A stretch of DNA of 64,000 nucleotides from Andreprevotia sp. IGB-42 (GCF_009848685.1 NZ_WXTX01000001.1:558001-622000); one strand, 5' to 3'; shown: positions 26,159 through 35,600, counted from the stretch's first letter. The notes: generated by a model not told the origin, from the sequence alone. Translations and numbers: made by a program.

Positions 26159-26938
26159 TCAGCGCCTTGCCAGTGCAGCGGCAGGTGACGCCTGGAATTT
26201 GAGGTGGCCCACGTAAACGAGGGGCTGGTGAATCTTGATCGATGGCACGTCGTCTTCGCGCATGTGCAGGATATCGGCCGGGCTGACCCAGCGCGGGTTG
26301 ACGTCGGTAATCGGCAGGCCGGCCACGCGGTAGGCTTCGATCACGAATTGCGAGCAGAAAAAGCGGTCGTTGTCCGGCGTGCCCAGTTGGATGGTGGCGA
26401 TGCCACGCATGCAGGCATCGCGCGTGACGGCCGGCATCAGCGGCAAATCGCAGATGCGCCGTTCGATCGAGAATGGCGCGTGCAGCATCACGCCCACATA
26501 GTTGTATTGGCGGCCGACCTGCGCCTCGGCAAAGTGGCGGATTTCCGCTGCCTGTGCCACGGTCAGATCGCTGCGGCGGAACGCCACCACCACGGCTTCT
26601 TCTTCCAGTACCTGGCTGACAGCGCGCAGCCGCACGCCCTCGCCCACTGCCTCGGCGATCAGGTCATCGCCCACATACAGCGCGGCGTGGCTGACTGGCG
26701 CCAGCGTGAACAGGCGGATACCGGCCGAGGTGATGCCATCAGTGGCAGAAAGAATGATGTCGCCGGGCAGCAGCTCGCCCTGCCCGATCAGCTTGCCGCC
26801 GTTCTTGGGGCTGAGGCTGCTGTTCTGGAATGCCACGCTGGCGGCTTGCGCGGTTGCGGGGTCGGCTTGCTTCATCTCGGTGGCACAGGCGGCCAGCAGC
26901 AAACTGGCCAGCAACAGCAGGATGGAACGACAGGTCAA
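26159..26938 (-). CDS. YaeF/YiiX-like permuted papain-fold lipoprotein
   Basis: A 259-residue predicted lipoprotein. The lipobox L-A-A-C18 follows a hydrophobic core, so Cys18 is the likely lipidated residue. The mature part has 'LLPGDIILSATDG', 'APVSHAALYVGDDLI' (catalytic-type His84) and 'RFFCSQFVIEAYR' (catalytic-type Cys near 203). That is the permuted order of NlpC/P60-like enzymes of the YaeF/YiiX group. These are thought to cut amide or thioester bonds in the envelope; the substrate is unknown. The reading frame opens with TTG at 26938, with only a weak GGA upstream; no in-frame ATG precedes the lipobox. Confidence 0.78.
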   Translation of the reverse strand: MTCRSILLLLASLLLAACATEMKQADPATAQAASVAFQNSSLSPKNGGKLIGQGELLPGDIILSATDGITSAGIRLFTLAPVSHAALYVGDDLIAEAVGEGVRLRAVSQVLEEEAVVVAFRRSDLTVAQAAEIRHFAEAQVGRQYNYVGVMLHAPFSIERRICDLPLMPAVTRDACMRGIATIQLGTPDNDRFFCSQFVIEAYRVAGLPITDVNPRWVSPADILHMREDDVPSIKIHQPLVYVGHLKFQASPAAALARR

Positions 26939-26985
26939 ATCAGCAATTCCGGTAAAGGCGTGGTTGAGCGGTGGCTGGCTGGCGC

Positions 26986-27372
26986 TCAGGCAGGGTCATG
27001 GCAGACCGCTTCGATATTATGGCCATCCGGATCCAGCACGTAGGCGCCGTAGTAATCGGGGTGGTAGTGCGCGCGGATGCCCGGCTTGCCATTGTCGCGG
27101 CCGCCTGCAGCCAGCGCGGCCTGATGAAACGCATCCACTTGCGCACGGCTGCCAGCGCGGATTGCCACGTGGATGGGCGGGTTGTTGGGGGTGCCGCGGT
27201 GGATCCAGAAATCCGGCTTGGGCGGCTCGCCAAAACCGGCGACATCCACACTGCCGGTAACTGCAGCGGGAAACTCAGCCAGCAATGCGTAGCCCAGTGG
27301 TGCCAGCGCCTGGGTATAAAAGGCTTTGCTACGCGCGAAATCGCTGACTGCTACGCCGGTATGGTCGATCAT
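26986..27372 (-). CDS. VOC-family (glyoxalase/bleomycin-resistance fold) protein
   Basis: A 128-residue single VOC domain, starting 'MIDHTGVAVSDFARSKAFYTQAL' and ending '..GAYVLDPDGHNIEAVCH'. The metal-ligand positions His4 and the C-terminal Glu (in NIEAV) are present, so a divalent-metal enzyme is plausible. The family covers glyoxalases, dioxygenases and resistance proteins, and the reaction cannot be chosen from sequence. The ATG at 27372 has GGAG 7 nt upstream. Confidence 0.85.
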   Translation of the reverse strand: MIDHTGVAVSDFARSKAFYTQALAPLGYALLAEFPAAVTGSVDVAGFGEPPKPDFWIHRGTPNNPPIHVAIRAGSRAQVDAFHQAALAAGGRDNGKPGIRAHYHPDYYGAYVLDPDGHNIEAVCHDPA

Positions 27373-27466
27373 CACTGCGCTCCTGGCTGGGTTTTGGCTG
27401 GATGTGCAGCAGAACATACATCAAGCACAGCTGCTCCGTCATCTTCTTGTCAGCCATGGGAGCATG

Positions 27467-27488
27467 AAAAACCCGGCAGTTGCCGGGC
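27467..27488 (-). terminator. Terminator of bioB
   Basis: On the minus strand the stem CCCGGCA / TGCCGGG is followed directly by TTTTTCAT. It begins 10 bp after the bioB stop. Confidence 0.85.
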
Positions 27489-27497
27489 TGGTCGGGA

Positions 27498-28481
27498 TTA
27501 CAGCGGCTGGATATCCAGTTTGCGGAACAGCGCCTGATCGCGCGTAACATCCGGGTTGCCGGTGGTCAGCAGCTTGTCGCCATAGAAAATGGAATTGGCC
27601 CCCGCCATGAAGCACAGAGCCTGCATCGCCTCCGGCATTTGCTGGCGGCCGGCAGACAGGCGCACGAAGGACTTGGGCATGGTGATGCGGGCCACTGCGA
27701 TGGTGCGCACGAACTCGGTCCAGTCCAGCGGGTCTGCACCGGCCAGCGGCGTGCCTTCTACCGCCACCAGATTGTTGATCGGCACGGATTCGGGCTGTGG
27801 GTCCAGGTTGGCCAGCTGGTTGAGCAGGCCAGCGCGCTGCTCGCGCGTTTCGCCCATGCCGACAATGCCACCGGTACACACGTGCAGGCCGGCCTTGCGT
27901 ACCTTGCCCAGCGTGTCGAGGCGATCATCGTATTCACGGGTGGACACGATATCGCCGTACTTTTCCGGTGCGGTATCGAGGTTGTGGTTGTAGTAGTCGA
28001 GGCCGGAATCCTTGAGCTGTTCGGCCATGCCTTCCTTGAGCATGCCGAAGGTGCCACAGGTTTCCAGCCCCAATGCCTTCACGCCGGCAATCATCTTCTT
28101 GAGTTCATCCAGATCGCGCTGCTTGGGGCTGCGCCACGCGCCGCCCATGCAGAAGCGGCTGGCGCCGTTTTCCTTGGCGATGCGTGCAACTTCCAGTACG
28201 TCGTCCGCCTTCATCAACGGTTCAGCTTCCACGCCGGTATGGTAGCGTGCCGCTTGCGGGCAGTAGCCACAATCCTCGCTGCAGCCGCCGGTTTTCACAC
28301 TCAGCAACGTGGACAGCTGCACCTTGTTGGCATCGAAGTGTTCACGGTGCGTTTGCTGCGCACGGAACAGCAGATCGTTGAACGGCAGCGCAAACAGCCC
28401 GGCTACCGCCTCGACAGTCCAGTTATGCGTTTCAGCATGGGGCTGGCGGCGTTTCAGTTCGATGGTGTGCGGTGCATTCAT
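27498..28481 (-). CDS. bioB: Biotin synthase
   Basis: A 327-residue radical-SAM enzyme inserting sulfur into dethiobiotin in the last step of biotin synthesis. The SAM-cluster motif is C67-S-E-D-C71-G-Y-C74. Further conserved stretches are '[11 protein letters not shown]', '[10 protein letters not shown]' and '[15 protein letters not shown]'. Length and start are standard. It is divergent from comF across a short gap, followed by its own terminator; no other bio genes are in the window. I looked for a BirA operator upstream and did not find a convincing one. Confidence 0.97.
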   Translation of the reverse strand: MNAPHTIELKRRQPHAETHNWTVEAVAGLFALPFNDLLFRAQQTHREHFDANKVQLSTLLSVKTGGCSEDCGYCPQAARYHTGVEAEPLMKADDVLEVARIAKENGASRFCMGGAWRSPKQRDLDELKKMIAGVKALGLETCGTFGMLKEGMAEQLKDSGLDYYNHNLDTAPEKYGDIVSTREYDDRLDTLGKVRKAGLHVCTGGIVGMGETREQRAGLLNQLANLDPQPESVPINNLVAVEGTPLAGADPLDWTEFVRTIAVARITMPKSFVRLSAGRQQMPEAMQALCFMAGANSIFYGDKLLTTGNPDVTRDQALFRKLDIQPL

Positions 28482-28552
28482 CCGGCGTGATCTGGTCTAA
28501 ACAGTAATGAACCGATTGTCCCGACGAGCATGCACAGTTGTCAAATTCAAAA

Positions 28553-29257
28553 ATGAATTTTCTGAACAAGTTACAACACTGGCGCAACGTCGCCACCCGC
28601 ACGCTGGCATTGCCGGCCAGTTGCCTGCTGTGCGGCTGCCTGTGCAAACGCGGCCTGTGCGCGGGTTGTGATGCCGACCTGCCCAAATTGCCGGCGGCGC
28701 TGTGCCCGCGCTGCGCATTGCCTACGCGCGATGGCGGCTTGTGTGGTGGCTGTCTGGCGGCACCGCCGGCATTCGATGCAAGCTTTGCCGCGCTCAGCTA
28801 TGCCGGCGTTGCCCGGCAACTGATCCCCGCCGCCAAATTTGGCGGGCGCTGGCATGTGTTGCCCTTGCTGGCGGATGTATTGCTGCACCGTTTGCCGGTA
28901 TCGCCCGCCGTGGACGCCATCGTACCATTGCCATTGCATCCCAACCGGCTGAAAGAGCGCGGCTACAACCAGGCGACCGAGATCGCCGTGCCGCTGGCAC
29001 GTGCGTTCCACCTGCCATTACGCCACGACTTGCTGCTACGCAACCGCGATACCGAACACCAAGCACGGCTGACGCTGGCGGCGCGGCAAAAGAACCTGCG
29101 CGGCGCGTTTACCGCCAGGCCCGATGCCGGCGGCCTGCGCATTGCGCTGGTGGATGATGTAATGACGAGTGGAGCCAGCCTGGATGCAGCGGCACGCGCA
29201 CTGAAAAAAGCCGGTGCTGCACATGTGGAAGCTTGGGTGCTGGCACGCGCGCTCTAG
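28553..29257 (+). CDS. ComF-family phosphoribosyltransferase-like protein
   Basis: A 234-residue protein. The N-terminus holds a zinc-ribbon-like cluster of Cys pairs (CLLCGCLC, CAGC, CPRC, CGGC; residues ~25-75). The C-terminal half is a type I phosphoribosyltransferase fold with the PRPP motif 'IALVDDVMTSGASL' near residue 200 and 'KERGYNQATEIA' earlier. The family is linked to DNA uptake in competent bacteria. I chose the ATG at 28553; a TTG at 28538 is in frame. Its position divergent from bioB is common in proteobacteria. Confidence 0.88.
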   Translation: MNFLNKLQHWRNVATRTLALPASCLLCGCLCKRGLCAGCDADLPKLPAALCPRCALPTRDGGLCGGCLAAPPAFDASFAALSYAGVARQLIPAAKFGGRWHVLPLLADVLLHRLPVSPAVDAIVPLPLHPNRLKERGYNQATEIAVPLARAFHLPLRHDLLLRNRDTEHQARLTLAARQKNLRGAFTARPDAGGLRIALVDDVMTSGASLDAAARALKKAGAAHVEAWVLARAL

Positions 29258-29327
29258 CTGTACCGGCCAAGCGCCCAGCTGAACGCACGTACTACCGACC
29301 GGGCACGTCACGGGCTTGGCGCCCCTA

Positions 29328-29430
29328 ACAAAACCTGGTGGAACGTAGCCGGCAAGTTACGGCCGTTGAGGCGCAAAACGCAAGCAGTACCAAACGCAGA
29401 ACCAGTGAGGCGCTACCCCCAGCCAGGAGC
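29328..29430 (+). repeat. Degenerate copy of an interspersed intergenic repeat (copy A)
   Basis: This stretch resembles 56308-56430: it starts ACAAAACCTGGTG, continues with GCCGGCAAG, GGCCGTTGAGGCGC and AACGCAAGCAGTACC, and ends near AGTGAGGC. By eye about three quarters of the first ~95 bases align with copy B with small gaps. The right terminal inverted repeat present in copy B is not recognisable here. It lies in the 271-bp gap between comF and the tamB 3' end; I see no gene in that gap. Confidence 0.55.
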
Positions 29431-29528
29431 CCGCAGGTCAGCCCACACACGCCTCCAACTGCAGCGGTAGCAGCGCTTGAGCGCCGCAGCTGTGCGGTAT
29501 CGCAGGCCCGGTCAACACCCTGCGCATG

Positions 29529-32500
29529 CTATTGTTTATCACCCCATAGCGAATCGAAGCGCACGGTATAGGTGGCATCCAGCGTGCTTTCATCGGTGCC
29601 GAAACGGCTGACCAGTGACCAGCGCTTCGAAAACTGCCACGAGAGTTTGATCGCGTCCTTGAGGCCATTCAGGCTCTTTTCCAGCGACAGGCGCACGGTC
29701 TTGGTCAGCCGCTTGCTGACCGAGACCACCTGCGTGCTGGTGCCATCGGCCATCTTGTCGGTGGCCATGCCCACTTCATCAATGCCGAAGTTGCCGAGGA
29801 TTTCGTCGGCAAAGCCCTGCCCGGGGTCTCCGCCGCTGAGCACGCCACTGAGCAACTGCGCCAGCACCGCAGAATCGCCCTTGTCCATGGTATCGGTACC
29901 GTGGCCGAATAGCAGCCACGCCAGCTTTTCGTTATCCGGCACGCTGGGTTCCGAATACAGCGTGACCCGTGGATTCGATGCCGTACCCTTCACCGCCACG
30001 CCAGCTTCCACCGACAAACCGCGCCGCATGGCCAGGATATCCAGGCCAGGATTTTCCAGCGGGCCGGAGAAATTGAGCACGCCACGTTCGATATCGAGCT
30101 TCTGACCATACGCCTTGTAGGTGCTTTCGCTGTTCTCGGCGATCTTTACCTGGCCAAATGCAGCCAGCGGCTGACTGGGCTTGGCGCGCAGGCTCAGCCT
30201 GCCAACCAGATCGGCTTCCAGCCCGTAACCGCGAAAATGGAAGTTGTCGCCCAGGTCCACATCAAACTGCAGCGCAGTCAATGGCAAGCCGCCACCCGTT
30301 TTGGGCTCGCGGCCAGCCACCACCACGTCATCCGACAATTTGGGCACATCCACATTGCGGTAATAGATATCGCCCTGATCGGCGCGCATCTGGCCGGTTA
30401 CGCTCAGGCCGTCCTTGCCATAACCCACATCGCCCTTGCCGGAGACGATCAGCAGCATGTCCGGCTTGTTGATGAGCGTGAGCTTCTGCGCCACGATGGT
30501 GGCCTTGGCCACCGGGCTGTCGCTGCCGATTTCCAGCGTACCGCTGGCCGACAGGCTGCCTTGCCCGCCCTTGAACTTCACCGCATCCAGGATCACTTGC
30601 TGCGGCTGCAGCCGCACGCGCATGGTGCCATCGGTGAGGTTGATGCCGGTTTCGCTGTCCTTGATCAGCAAGCCGTCGCCTTCCAGCGCGCCAGACAGAT
30701 TGGCAGCGCCATCGAACGGGCCGCTGCGCTGCACATTGAAATGCAGCTTGCCCGCCAGCTGGATGGTATCGCCGAACAGCGGCGCCAGCTTGGCAAGATC
30801 CGGCAGGCTGCCTTCCGCCTTCACGTTGAGCGCCGCGCCATTGGCCGGTTGCCAGCGCGCGGCATCTACCACGGTCTCGCCGGTGATGCTGACGTTGCCG
30901 AAGCGGGTGCTGGCAAGATCCCCCACCAGCGCCACACGTGACTGCACGGCGGTGAGCTTGAGGTCGAGCTTGTCCAGGTTGAATGCCTGGCGCTGCCCTT
31001 CGCTGTTGCGCCAGCCGGCATCGCCACTGCTGCGTCCCAGCTCAACGATGCCATCCAGCGTACTGCCCTGGGTGATCTGCCAGCGGCCGGATAGCGCCAG
31101 ATCGGTATCCAGATCCTTGATACCGGCCAGCTTCACCCATTCGGCCACCACCAGCTTGCTCAACGTGCCCGCAGTTTCCAGCTTGCCGGGTTGCCAGTTG
31201 ACCTTGTCGATATTCAGGCGGCTCTCGCCTGCGGCCAACTGGGCACCGCTCAGCCGCACCGCATTGGCGCCGAATTCCGCATCCAGCGGTGCCAGCAAGC
31301 GCAATGGCACCGGGCCTTCGGCTTCCAGCTTGTCCAGCCTGCCACGCCACTGCCAGTCAGCAGATAAACCACCCGCAGCGGCCAGATTGAGGGCAATGGC
31401 GGTGCCAGCGTATTTGCCATCGGCAATCATCGTGATGTGATGCACCGCCCGCGTGCCATCGATGCTGAGCTTGAGCGAACCCACCTCGGCGCCGAAGCCC
31501 TGTGCACGCTCCAGTGCCAGGTCTACCCTGAGCGGCTTGTTCAGATCCGGGTACAGCTGCGTTTGCAGCCGGCCATGCAGCACCGTCAGGCCAAACGGCG
31601 TATTGAGCGCATCGATGGCCAGGTCACCAACGATCAGCGGCGCGCTCAGCTGGCCGGACAATTGCGCATCGCCGCGCACGCGGCCAGCAAAACCATGGCC
31701 GATCTGCGCCAGGTTATCCAGCCCCAGCTTCAGCGCCAGCTTGTCACCATCGCGCCCGAGCGCGCCCTTGGCCTCGATGCGGTTGTCGCCCAGGCGCAAC
31801 CACAGATCGGTATCGGACAAACGCTGGTCCGCCAGCCTGAGCGTGCCCTGCCCGGCCAGTGGCTGGCCGTTGTAGCGGCTGGGAGTGAACAGATAATCCA
31901 CCTGCGCCTGCCATTGCGGTTTGAGTGCGCCGCTGGCCTTGAGATGACCATTCAGTTCACCGGCTGGCACCGCCAGGAAATCCGCCGGGTTGAAGCGGGC
32001 AAACTGCCCTTCTGCCTTGAAATCCTGCTTGTCGAAGCCGAATTCGCCGGCCAGCTTGGCGCTGCTGCCGGCGTGCGCGAGCTCCAGATTGCGTATCGCC
32101 AGCCGGCGCTCTTTCTCCGGGTTGATCCAGCCCAGATCGGTCTTCAGTTGTGCCTTGTAAAGCGCATCGGACAGATCGGCCTTCACATCCGGTGCCTGGT
32201 AAGGACCGGTGAGCCTGACGGTGCCTGCCAGGCGGGTTTTTGCATCGCTGGGCACCAGCGCGGCAAGATCGATGCCGGTAAGCGTGAACAACGCGTCAAG
32301 CTGATCGGCACGAAACTGCCCCTTGCCCTTGATGGCGCCATCGCCCAGCAGACGGGCATTCAGGCTGGTGAGATCAAGCTGCGCGGCCTTGAGATCGAAA
32401 TCTGCTTCCAGCAACGTGAAGGGCAAGCCATTGCTGTTGGCCGCACGCGGTGTGGCGTTGGTCACTACCAGCGCGCCATGGGCGCTATCGGCACCGCTGG

Positions 32501-33416
32501 GCGCCAGATCCATGCGGATGCCCAACTCTGCCTGTGGTACGCCCGGCAACACCACAGCCGGGTTCAACCTGTCCATCCGCAACTTGGCCTGCTTGAGGAT
32601 GTTGTAGGTGTAAGGGGCAAACGCATCGACCCGCAAATCCAGCTCGCCAGCCACGCGCTGGCCGCTGATGCGGCCCTTCAGCAGCAGATCGCGCAAGGTG
32701 CCATCCAGCGTGTAGCTGGCTGCCACGTTGTAGTCTTCGATCTTGCCGGAGAAATCGATGGCACCGGCCGTCTTGAATGGCGGCTTGCCTTCCAGTTGCA
32801 GCCTCGCGGACGTGCGCCCGTAGGCGGACAGCATCTGCTTGAGCGTCACCTGGTGGAAGTTGCCATTGCTCGATACCTTCAGGTGGATATCGTGCAGATC
32901 CACCGGCGTACCGGCCAGCTGCAGCCGGGCAATGCGCACGTCGTCGATATGGATGCCCAGCGGCAACCGGATGGCCGCAGGTGCAGTGGTCGGCTTGGCC
33001 GCCTTGGGCGGTTGCGGCTTGCTGTGGATCAGCACCGTGCCGATATCGAGCAAGCTGGCAGAGAAATCCCGCGCAAACAGCGAATAGGGTTCCCACTTCA
33101 GATGCACGCGGTCGATCTTGACCGCGACCGCGTCGCTATCCACCGCGATACCGCTGACTGTCACATCGCGCCAGATCGGGCCATCGATGCGCTCCAGCTT
33201 CACCACGCCGGAGGCATTGAGCTTGGCAATCAGCCAGCTGCGGCCCGTCGGGCTGTCCACCCAGCGCATGCCCGCGTACAGCGCCACCCCCAGCAACAGC
33301 AGCACGGCCAGCGTGCTGTAGATGATCCAGCGCAGCAGGCAGCGCCGTCGCCCGGCCGGCGCCGGCTGGGCACTATCTGCGGGGGTACCCACGGGCGGCG
33401 GCACGGTGCTGCTCAT
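29529..33416 (-). CDS. tamB: Translocation and assembly module protein TamB
   Basis: A 1295-residue protein anchored in the inner membrane by one helix (residues ~28-49) and spanning the periplasm as a long beta-rich groove. The middle consists of repeated amphipathic strands ('GDLAIDALNTPFGL', 'GRISGQRVAGELDL' and similar). The C-terminal ~350 residues are the conserved DUF490 region, including 'GQVKIAENSESTYKAYGQKL' and 'KWSLVSRFG..'. TamB works with TamA in outer-membrane protein assembly and lipid transport between membranes. Its ATG overlaps the tamA stop (TGATG). A 668-residue antisense reading frame across it is a shadow. Confidence 0.93.
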   Translation of the reverse strand: MSSTVPPPVGTPADSAQPAPAGRRRCLLRWIIYSTLAVLLLLGVALYAGMRWVDSPTGRSWLIAKLNASGVVKLERIDGPIWRDVTVSGIAVDSDAVAVKIDRVHLKWEPYSLFARDFSASLLDIGTVLIHSKPQPPKAAKPTTAPAAIRLPLGIHIDDVRIARLQLAGTPVDLHDIHLKVSSNGNFHQVTLKQMLSAYGRTSARLQLEGKPPFKTAGAIDFSGKIEDYNVAASYTLDGTLRDLLLKGRISGQRVAGELDLRVDAFAPYTYNILKQAKLRMDRLNPAVVLPGVPQAELGIRMDLAPSGADSAHGALVVTNATPRAANSNGLPFTLLEADFDLKAAQLDLTSLNARLLGDGAIKGKGQFRADQLDALFTLTGIDLAALVPSDAKTRLAGTVRLTGPYQAPDVKADLSDALYKAQLKTDLGWINPEKERRLAIRNLELAHAGSSAKLAGEFGFDKQDFKAEGQFARFNPADFLAVPAGELNGHLKASGALKPQWQAQVDYLFTPSRYNGQPLAGQGTLRLADQRLSDTDLWLRLGDNRIEAKGALGRDGDKLALKLGLDNLAQIGHGFAGRVRGDAQLSGQLSAPLIVGDLAIDALNTPFGLTVLHGRLQTQLYPDLNKPLRVDLALERAQGFGAEVGSLKLSIDGTRAVHHITMIADGKYAGTAIALNLAAAGGLSADWQWRGRLDKLEAEGPVPLRLLAPLDAEFGANAVRLSGAQLAAGESRLNIDKVNWQPGKLETAGTLSKLVVAEWVKLAGIKDLDTDLALSGRWQITQGSTLDGIVELGRSSGDAGWRNSEGQRQAFNLDKLDLKLTAVQSRVALVGDLASTRFGNVSITGETVVDAARWQPANGAALNVKAEGSLPDLAKLAPLFGDTIQLAGKLHFNVQRSGPFDGAANLSGALEGDGLLIKDSETGINLTDGTMRVRLQPQQVILDAVKFKGGQGSLSASGTLEIGSDSPVAKATIVAQKLTLINKPDMLLIVSGKGDVGYGKDGLSVTGQMRADQGDIYYRNVDVPKLSDDVVVAGREPKTGGGLPLTALQFDVDLGDNFHFRGYGLEADLVGRLSLRAKPSQPLAAFGQVKIAENSESTYKAYGQKLDIERGVLNFSGPLENPGLDILAMRRGLSVEAGVAVKGTASNPRVTLYSEPSVPDNEKLAWLLFGHGTDTMDKGDSAVLAQLLSGVLSGGDPGQGFADEILGNFGIDEVGMATDKMADGTSTQVVSVSKRLTKTVRLSLEKSLNGLKDAIKLSWQFSKRWSLVSRFGTDESTLDATYTVRFDSLWGDKQ

Positions 33417-35173
33417 CAGAACGCCATCCCCAGACTGAAATAGAAACGCACCTGCTCGCGGTCGAAGCCGTAGGCCAGGTCAGCCCCCACCACGCCCACC
33501 GGGCTGGCCCAGCGCGCGCCCACGCCGGCACCGGCCACCGGCTTGAGGTCTGCGAACGTGGCGGCGGCATCCCCATAATCGACGAACACCGCGCCGCGCC
33601 AATCCTTGTAGACCGGGTATTGGGCTTCCAGCGTGGCGGTAACGACCGCCTGGCCGGGCAGCACGGTGCCGTCCTCACCGGCGATACCCAGGCTCTGGTA
33701 ATCGTAGCCACGCACGCTGCCCGAGCCACCGGCACGGAACAGCCAGTCGGTCGGCACCTTGTTGGGATCGTTGGCGATGGTTTGCCCCAGCTCCATGCGG
33801 GCAACGAAAATACCCTTGCCGGCAAACGGCAGGTATTGCTGACCGCGCGCATACAACCGCACGAAGGTTTCGTCGGACAACATGCCCTTGGCGGCACCAC
33901 CGGCCTCCAGCTGCAGCAGGTTGCCGCGATGCGGATCGCGCTGGTTGTCCAGATCACGGCGTATCCAGCGGTAATTGGCCGTCAGTGCGGTCAGTTCGTC
34001 GATATCGCCACCGCCCCGGTCGCGCTTCTCGGTCAGGTATTCCAGCGTGATCAGTCGGTCGATGCCGTTGCTGTTGTTGATGCGGGTGATGGAACGGCTC
34101 ACCCCCAGCTTCTTGCTGCGGGTATCGAGGTTCTCGACGTTCTCGTGCTTGAGCGAGCCATAAATGCGATGCGAATACCCGGTGCTGCGCTGCGGGAAGC
34201 TCACGCCGGTTTCAAATTCCTGCGTGTCCCTATCCAGCGTGGATTGCGCATCGAACACCCAGCCGCGGTTGAACAGGTTGTTATAGGTATAGGCGACCGA
34301 ACCACGCGCGCCGGACGTGGTGCTGTAGCCGGCGCCGACAGACAGGCGTTGCAGCGGCACTTCCTGCACGCGCACCGTCACCGGTGCTACCCATGGCGCA
34401 CTATCGCTGGGTATGGCCTCGACCGCTGCACCGCCGAAGTACGGCAGGTTTTCGATTTCTGCCTGCAGATCGAGCAGGTCCCGCCGCCGGTAGGTCTGGC
34501 CCGGCTTGAAATCGATCAGGTCTTTCACGATGGATGCCGGGTACCGCGACAGCCCTTCCACGGTGATCTCGCCGTAGGTATACGAAGGCCCGCTGTTGGC
34601 AATCAGCGTAACATCGGCGCTGTGCGTGGCCGGATCGATCCTGACCTGGCTTTTTTCGATCCGTGCAGCCGGATAGCGCGCGTTCTGCAGCGCCAGCAGC
34701 GTGCGGCGCTTGGCGTCATCCCAGCCCGCCTGGGTGAACACATCGCCTTCCTTCAGTTGCCAGTTGTTGCTGATGCGCGTTTGCAGCCGGCCTTCGCGCG
34801 CATCGTCATCATCGATACCGCCATTGAGCTGGAAATCGATCTGGCGAAAGCGCGTGAGCTCGCCCGGCACCACGGTGATCAACACCTTGGTGGGTGTGAC
34901 TGTCGCATCGATCCGCGCCGTGACCTGCGGCGAAAAATAACCGATGGTATTGAGCAGGCCGGCGGCATCTTCCGGTACACGCTCCACCAGCACCGCCAGG
35001 CCCTCGTTATCGAACTTGGCATCGTCGCGCCAGCGATAGATATCAAGGTGGCGCGACAGCAACTCTTCCACGTTGCCCGGTGCTTCCAGCGCAACCGTAT
35101 AGCGCGCGGATGCCGTGGCGGCGCATAGCGCCATGCATACAGGAACAAGAAAATGACGCGGAATGAAAAGCAT
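33416..35173 (-). CDS. tamA: Outer-membrane assembly protein TamA (BamA/Omp85 family)
   Basis: A 585-residue outer-membrane protein. Signal peptide: residues ~1-23 (FLVPVCMALCAATASA). Residues ~25-270 hold POTRA domains, and the rest a 16-strand Omp85 barrel with the conserved 'FRAGGSGSVRGYDYQSLG' loop (the RGY lid-lock motif) and a terminal Phe in 'RFYFSLGMAF'. This pairs with TamB, encoded immediately after with a 1-nt overlap. I started at the ATG at 35173, just before the signal peptide; longer in-frame readings run into the poly-T terminator of the upstream small gene. Confidence 0.93.
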   Translation of the reverse strand: MLFIPRHFLVPVCMALCAATASARYTVALEAPGNVEELLSRHLDIYRWRDDAKFDNEGLAVLVERVPEDAAGLLNTIGYFSPQVTARIDATVTPTKVLITVVPGELTRFRQIDFQLNGGIDDDDAREGRLQTRISNNWQLKEGDVFTQAGWDDAKRRTLLALQNARYPAARIEKSQVRIDPATHSADVTLIANSGPSYTYGEITVEGLSRYPASIVKDLIDFKPGQTYRRRDLLDLQAEIENLPYFGGAAVEAIPSDSAPWVAPVTVRVQEVPLQRLSVGAGYSTTSGARGSVAYTYNNLFNRGWVFDAQSTLDRDTQEFETGVSFPQRSTGYSHRIYGSLKHENVENLDTRSKKLGVSRSITRINNSNGIDRLITLEYLTEKRDRGGGDIDELTALTANYRWIRRDLDNQRDPHRGNLLQLEAGGAAKGMLSDETFVRLYARGQQYLPFAGKGIFVARMELGQTIANDPNKVPTDWLFRAGGSGSVRGYDYQSLGIAGEDGTVLPGQAVVTATLEAQYPVYKDWRGAVFVDYGDAAATFADLKPVAGAGVGARWASPVGVVGADLAYGFDREQVRFYFSLGMAF

Positions 35174-35283
35174 GCGGTGCGCGACTGGAGCCAAAGCCGA
35201 CACTTTACCCAACTGGCGCCAGTTATGAAGCAGGAGAAACCCCTTTCTTTTGACACCGGACATGGTTGCGGCAGGCAGCAGGC

Positions 35284-35328
35284 AAAAAAAAGCCCATGGG
35301 ATCAATCTTGCGATTGTTCAACCAGGGC
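35284..35328 (-). terminator. Rho-independent terminator of the 30-residue peptide gene
   Basis: On the minus strand an outer stem GCCCTGG / CCA-T-GGGC (one bulged T) encloses an inner stem CAATC-GCAA-GATTG, followed by eight T. It lies 73 bp after the small gene's stop and 111 bp before the tamA ATG. Confidence 0.7.
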
Positions 35329-35400
35329 CTTGAAGATGGAGGAGTCGATAACTGCCCGAGGGCAGGTGAAGCCAAACCGCTTGCGCGGGGTTTCCGGCGC

Positions 35401-35493
35401 TTAACGCACCAGAGTCAACTGCCAGCCGTACGACTTGACCAGCAGACGTTGTGCGAGCACAGCGTTCTTGAAAATTTTGCGAAGGGTAAACAT
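35401..35493 (-). CDS. Unrecognised 30-residue cationic peptide
   Basis: A short gene found by hand. ATG at 35493, stop TAA at 35401-35403, with an ideal ribosome site AAGGAG 7 nt upstream. The 30 residues begin Met-Phe-Thr-Leu-Arg-Lys-Ile-Phe-Lys-Asn and end Trp-Gln-Leu-Thr-Leu-Val-Arg. There are six basic residues (R5, K6, K9, R16, K20, R30) and no acidic ones; the rest are largely hydrophobic, so it could form an amphipathic helix at a membrane. It has its own promoter candidate and terminator and an AT-rich upstream region unlike its neighbours, so it is a separate ~280-nt transcript. I do not recognise the family. A membrane-active peptide, a toxin or a leader peptide are all possible. 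Confidence 0.65.
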   Translation of the reverse strand: MFTLRKIFKNAVLAQRLLVKSYGWQLTLVR

Positions 35494-35571
35494 TTGCCTT
35501 CTCCTTGAGTGGGGACCAAACCTTTTGGGTGGCTCCCGTGGTGTCGGGCGGGTTCGCCTTCGACAAGACAA

Positions 35572-35600
35572 ACTGTACCTAAACTACAAAACACGTGCAA
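35572..35600 (-). promoter_or_regulatory. Candidate promoter of the 30-residue peptide gene
   Basis: On the minus strand TTGCAC (-35-like) and TACAGT (-10-like) are separated by 17 nt. Transcription would start near 35565, giving a ~70-nt leader with a possible GGGA...TCCC hairpin before the ribosome site. The match is moderate, judged by eye. Confidence 0.4.

Noticed and set aside
28482-28552. BirA operator between bioB and comF
   Set aside because: I looked for TTGTAAACC-type arms spaced ~15 nt apart and found only scattered AT-rich words without the inverted arrangement.
31437-33443. 668-codon open frame on the plus strand
   Set aside because: Antisense to tamB; composition is Gln/Arg/His-rich without motifs, and it has no plausible operon context.
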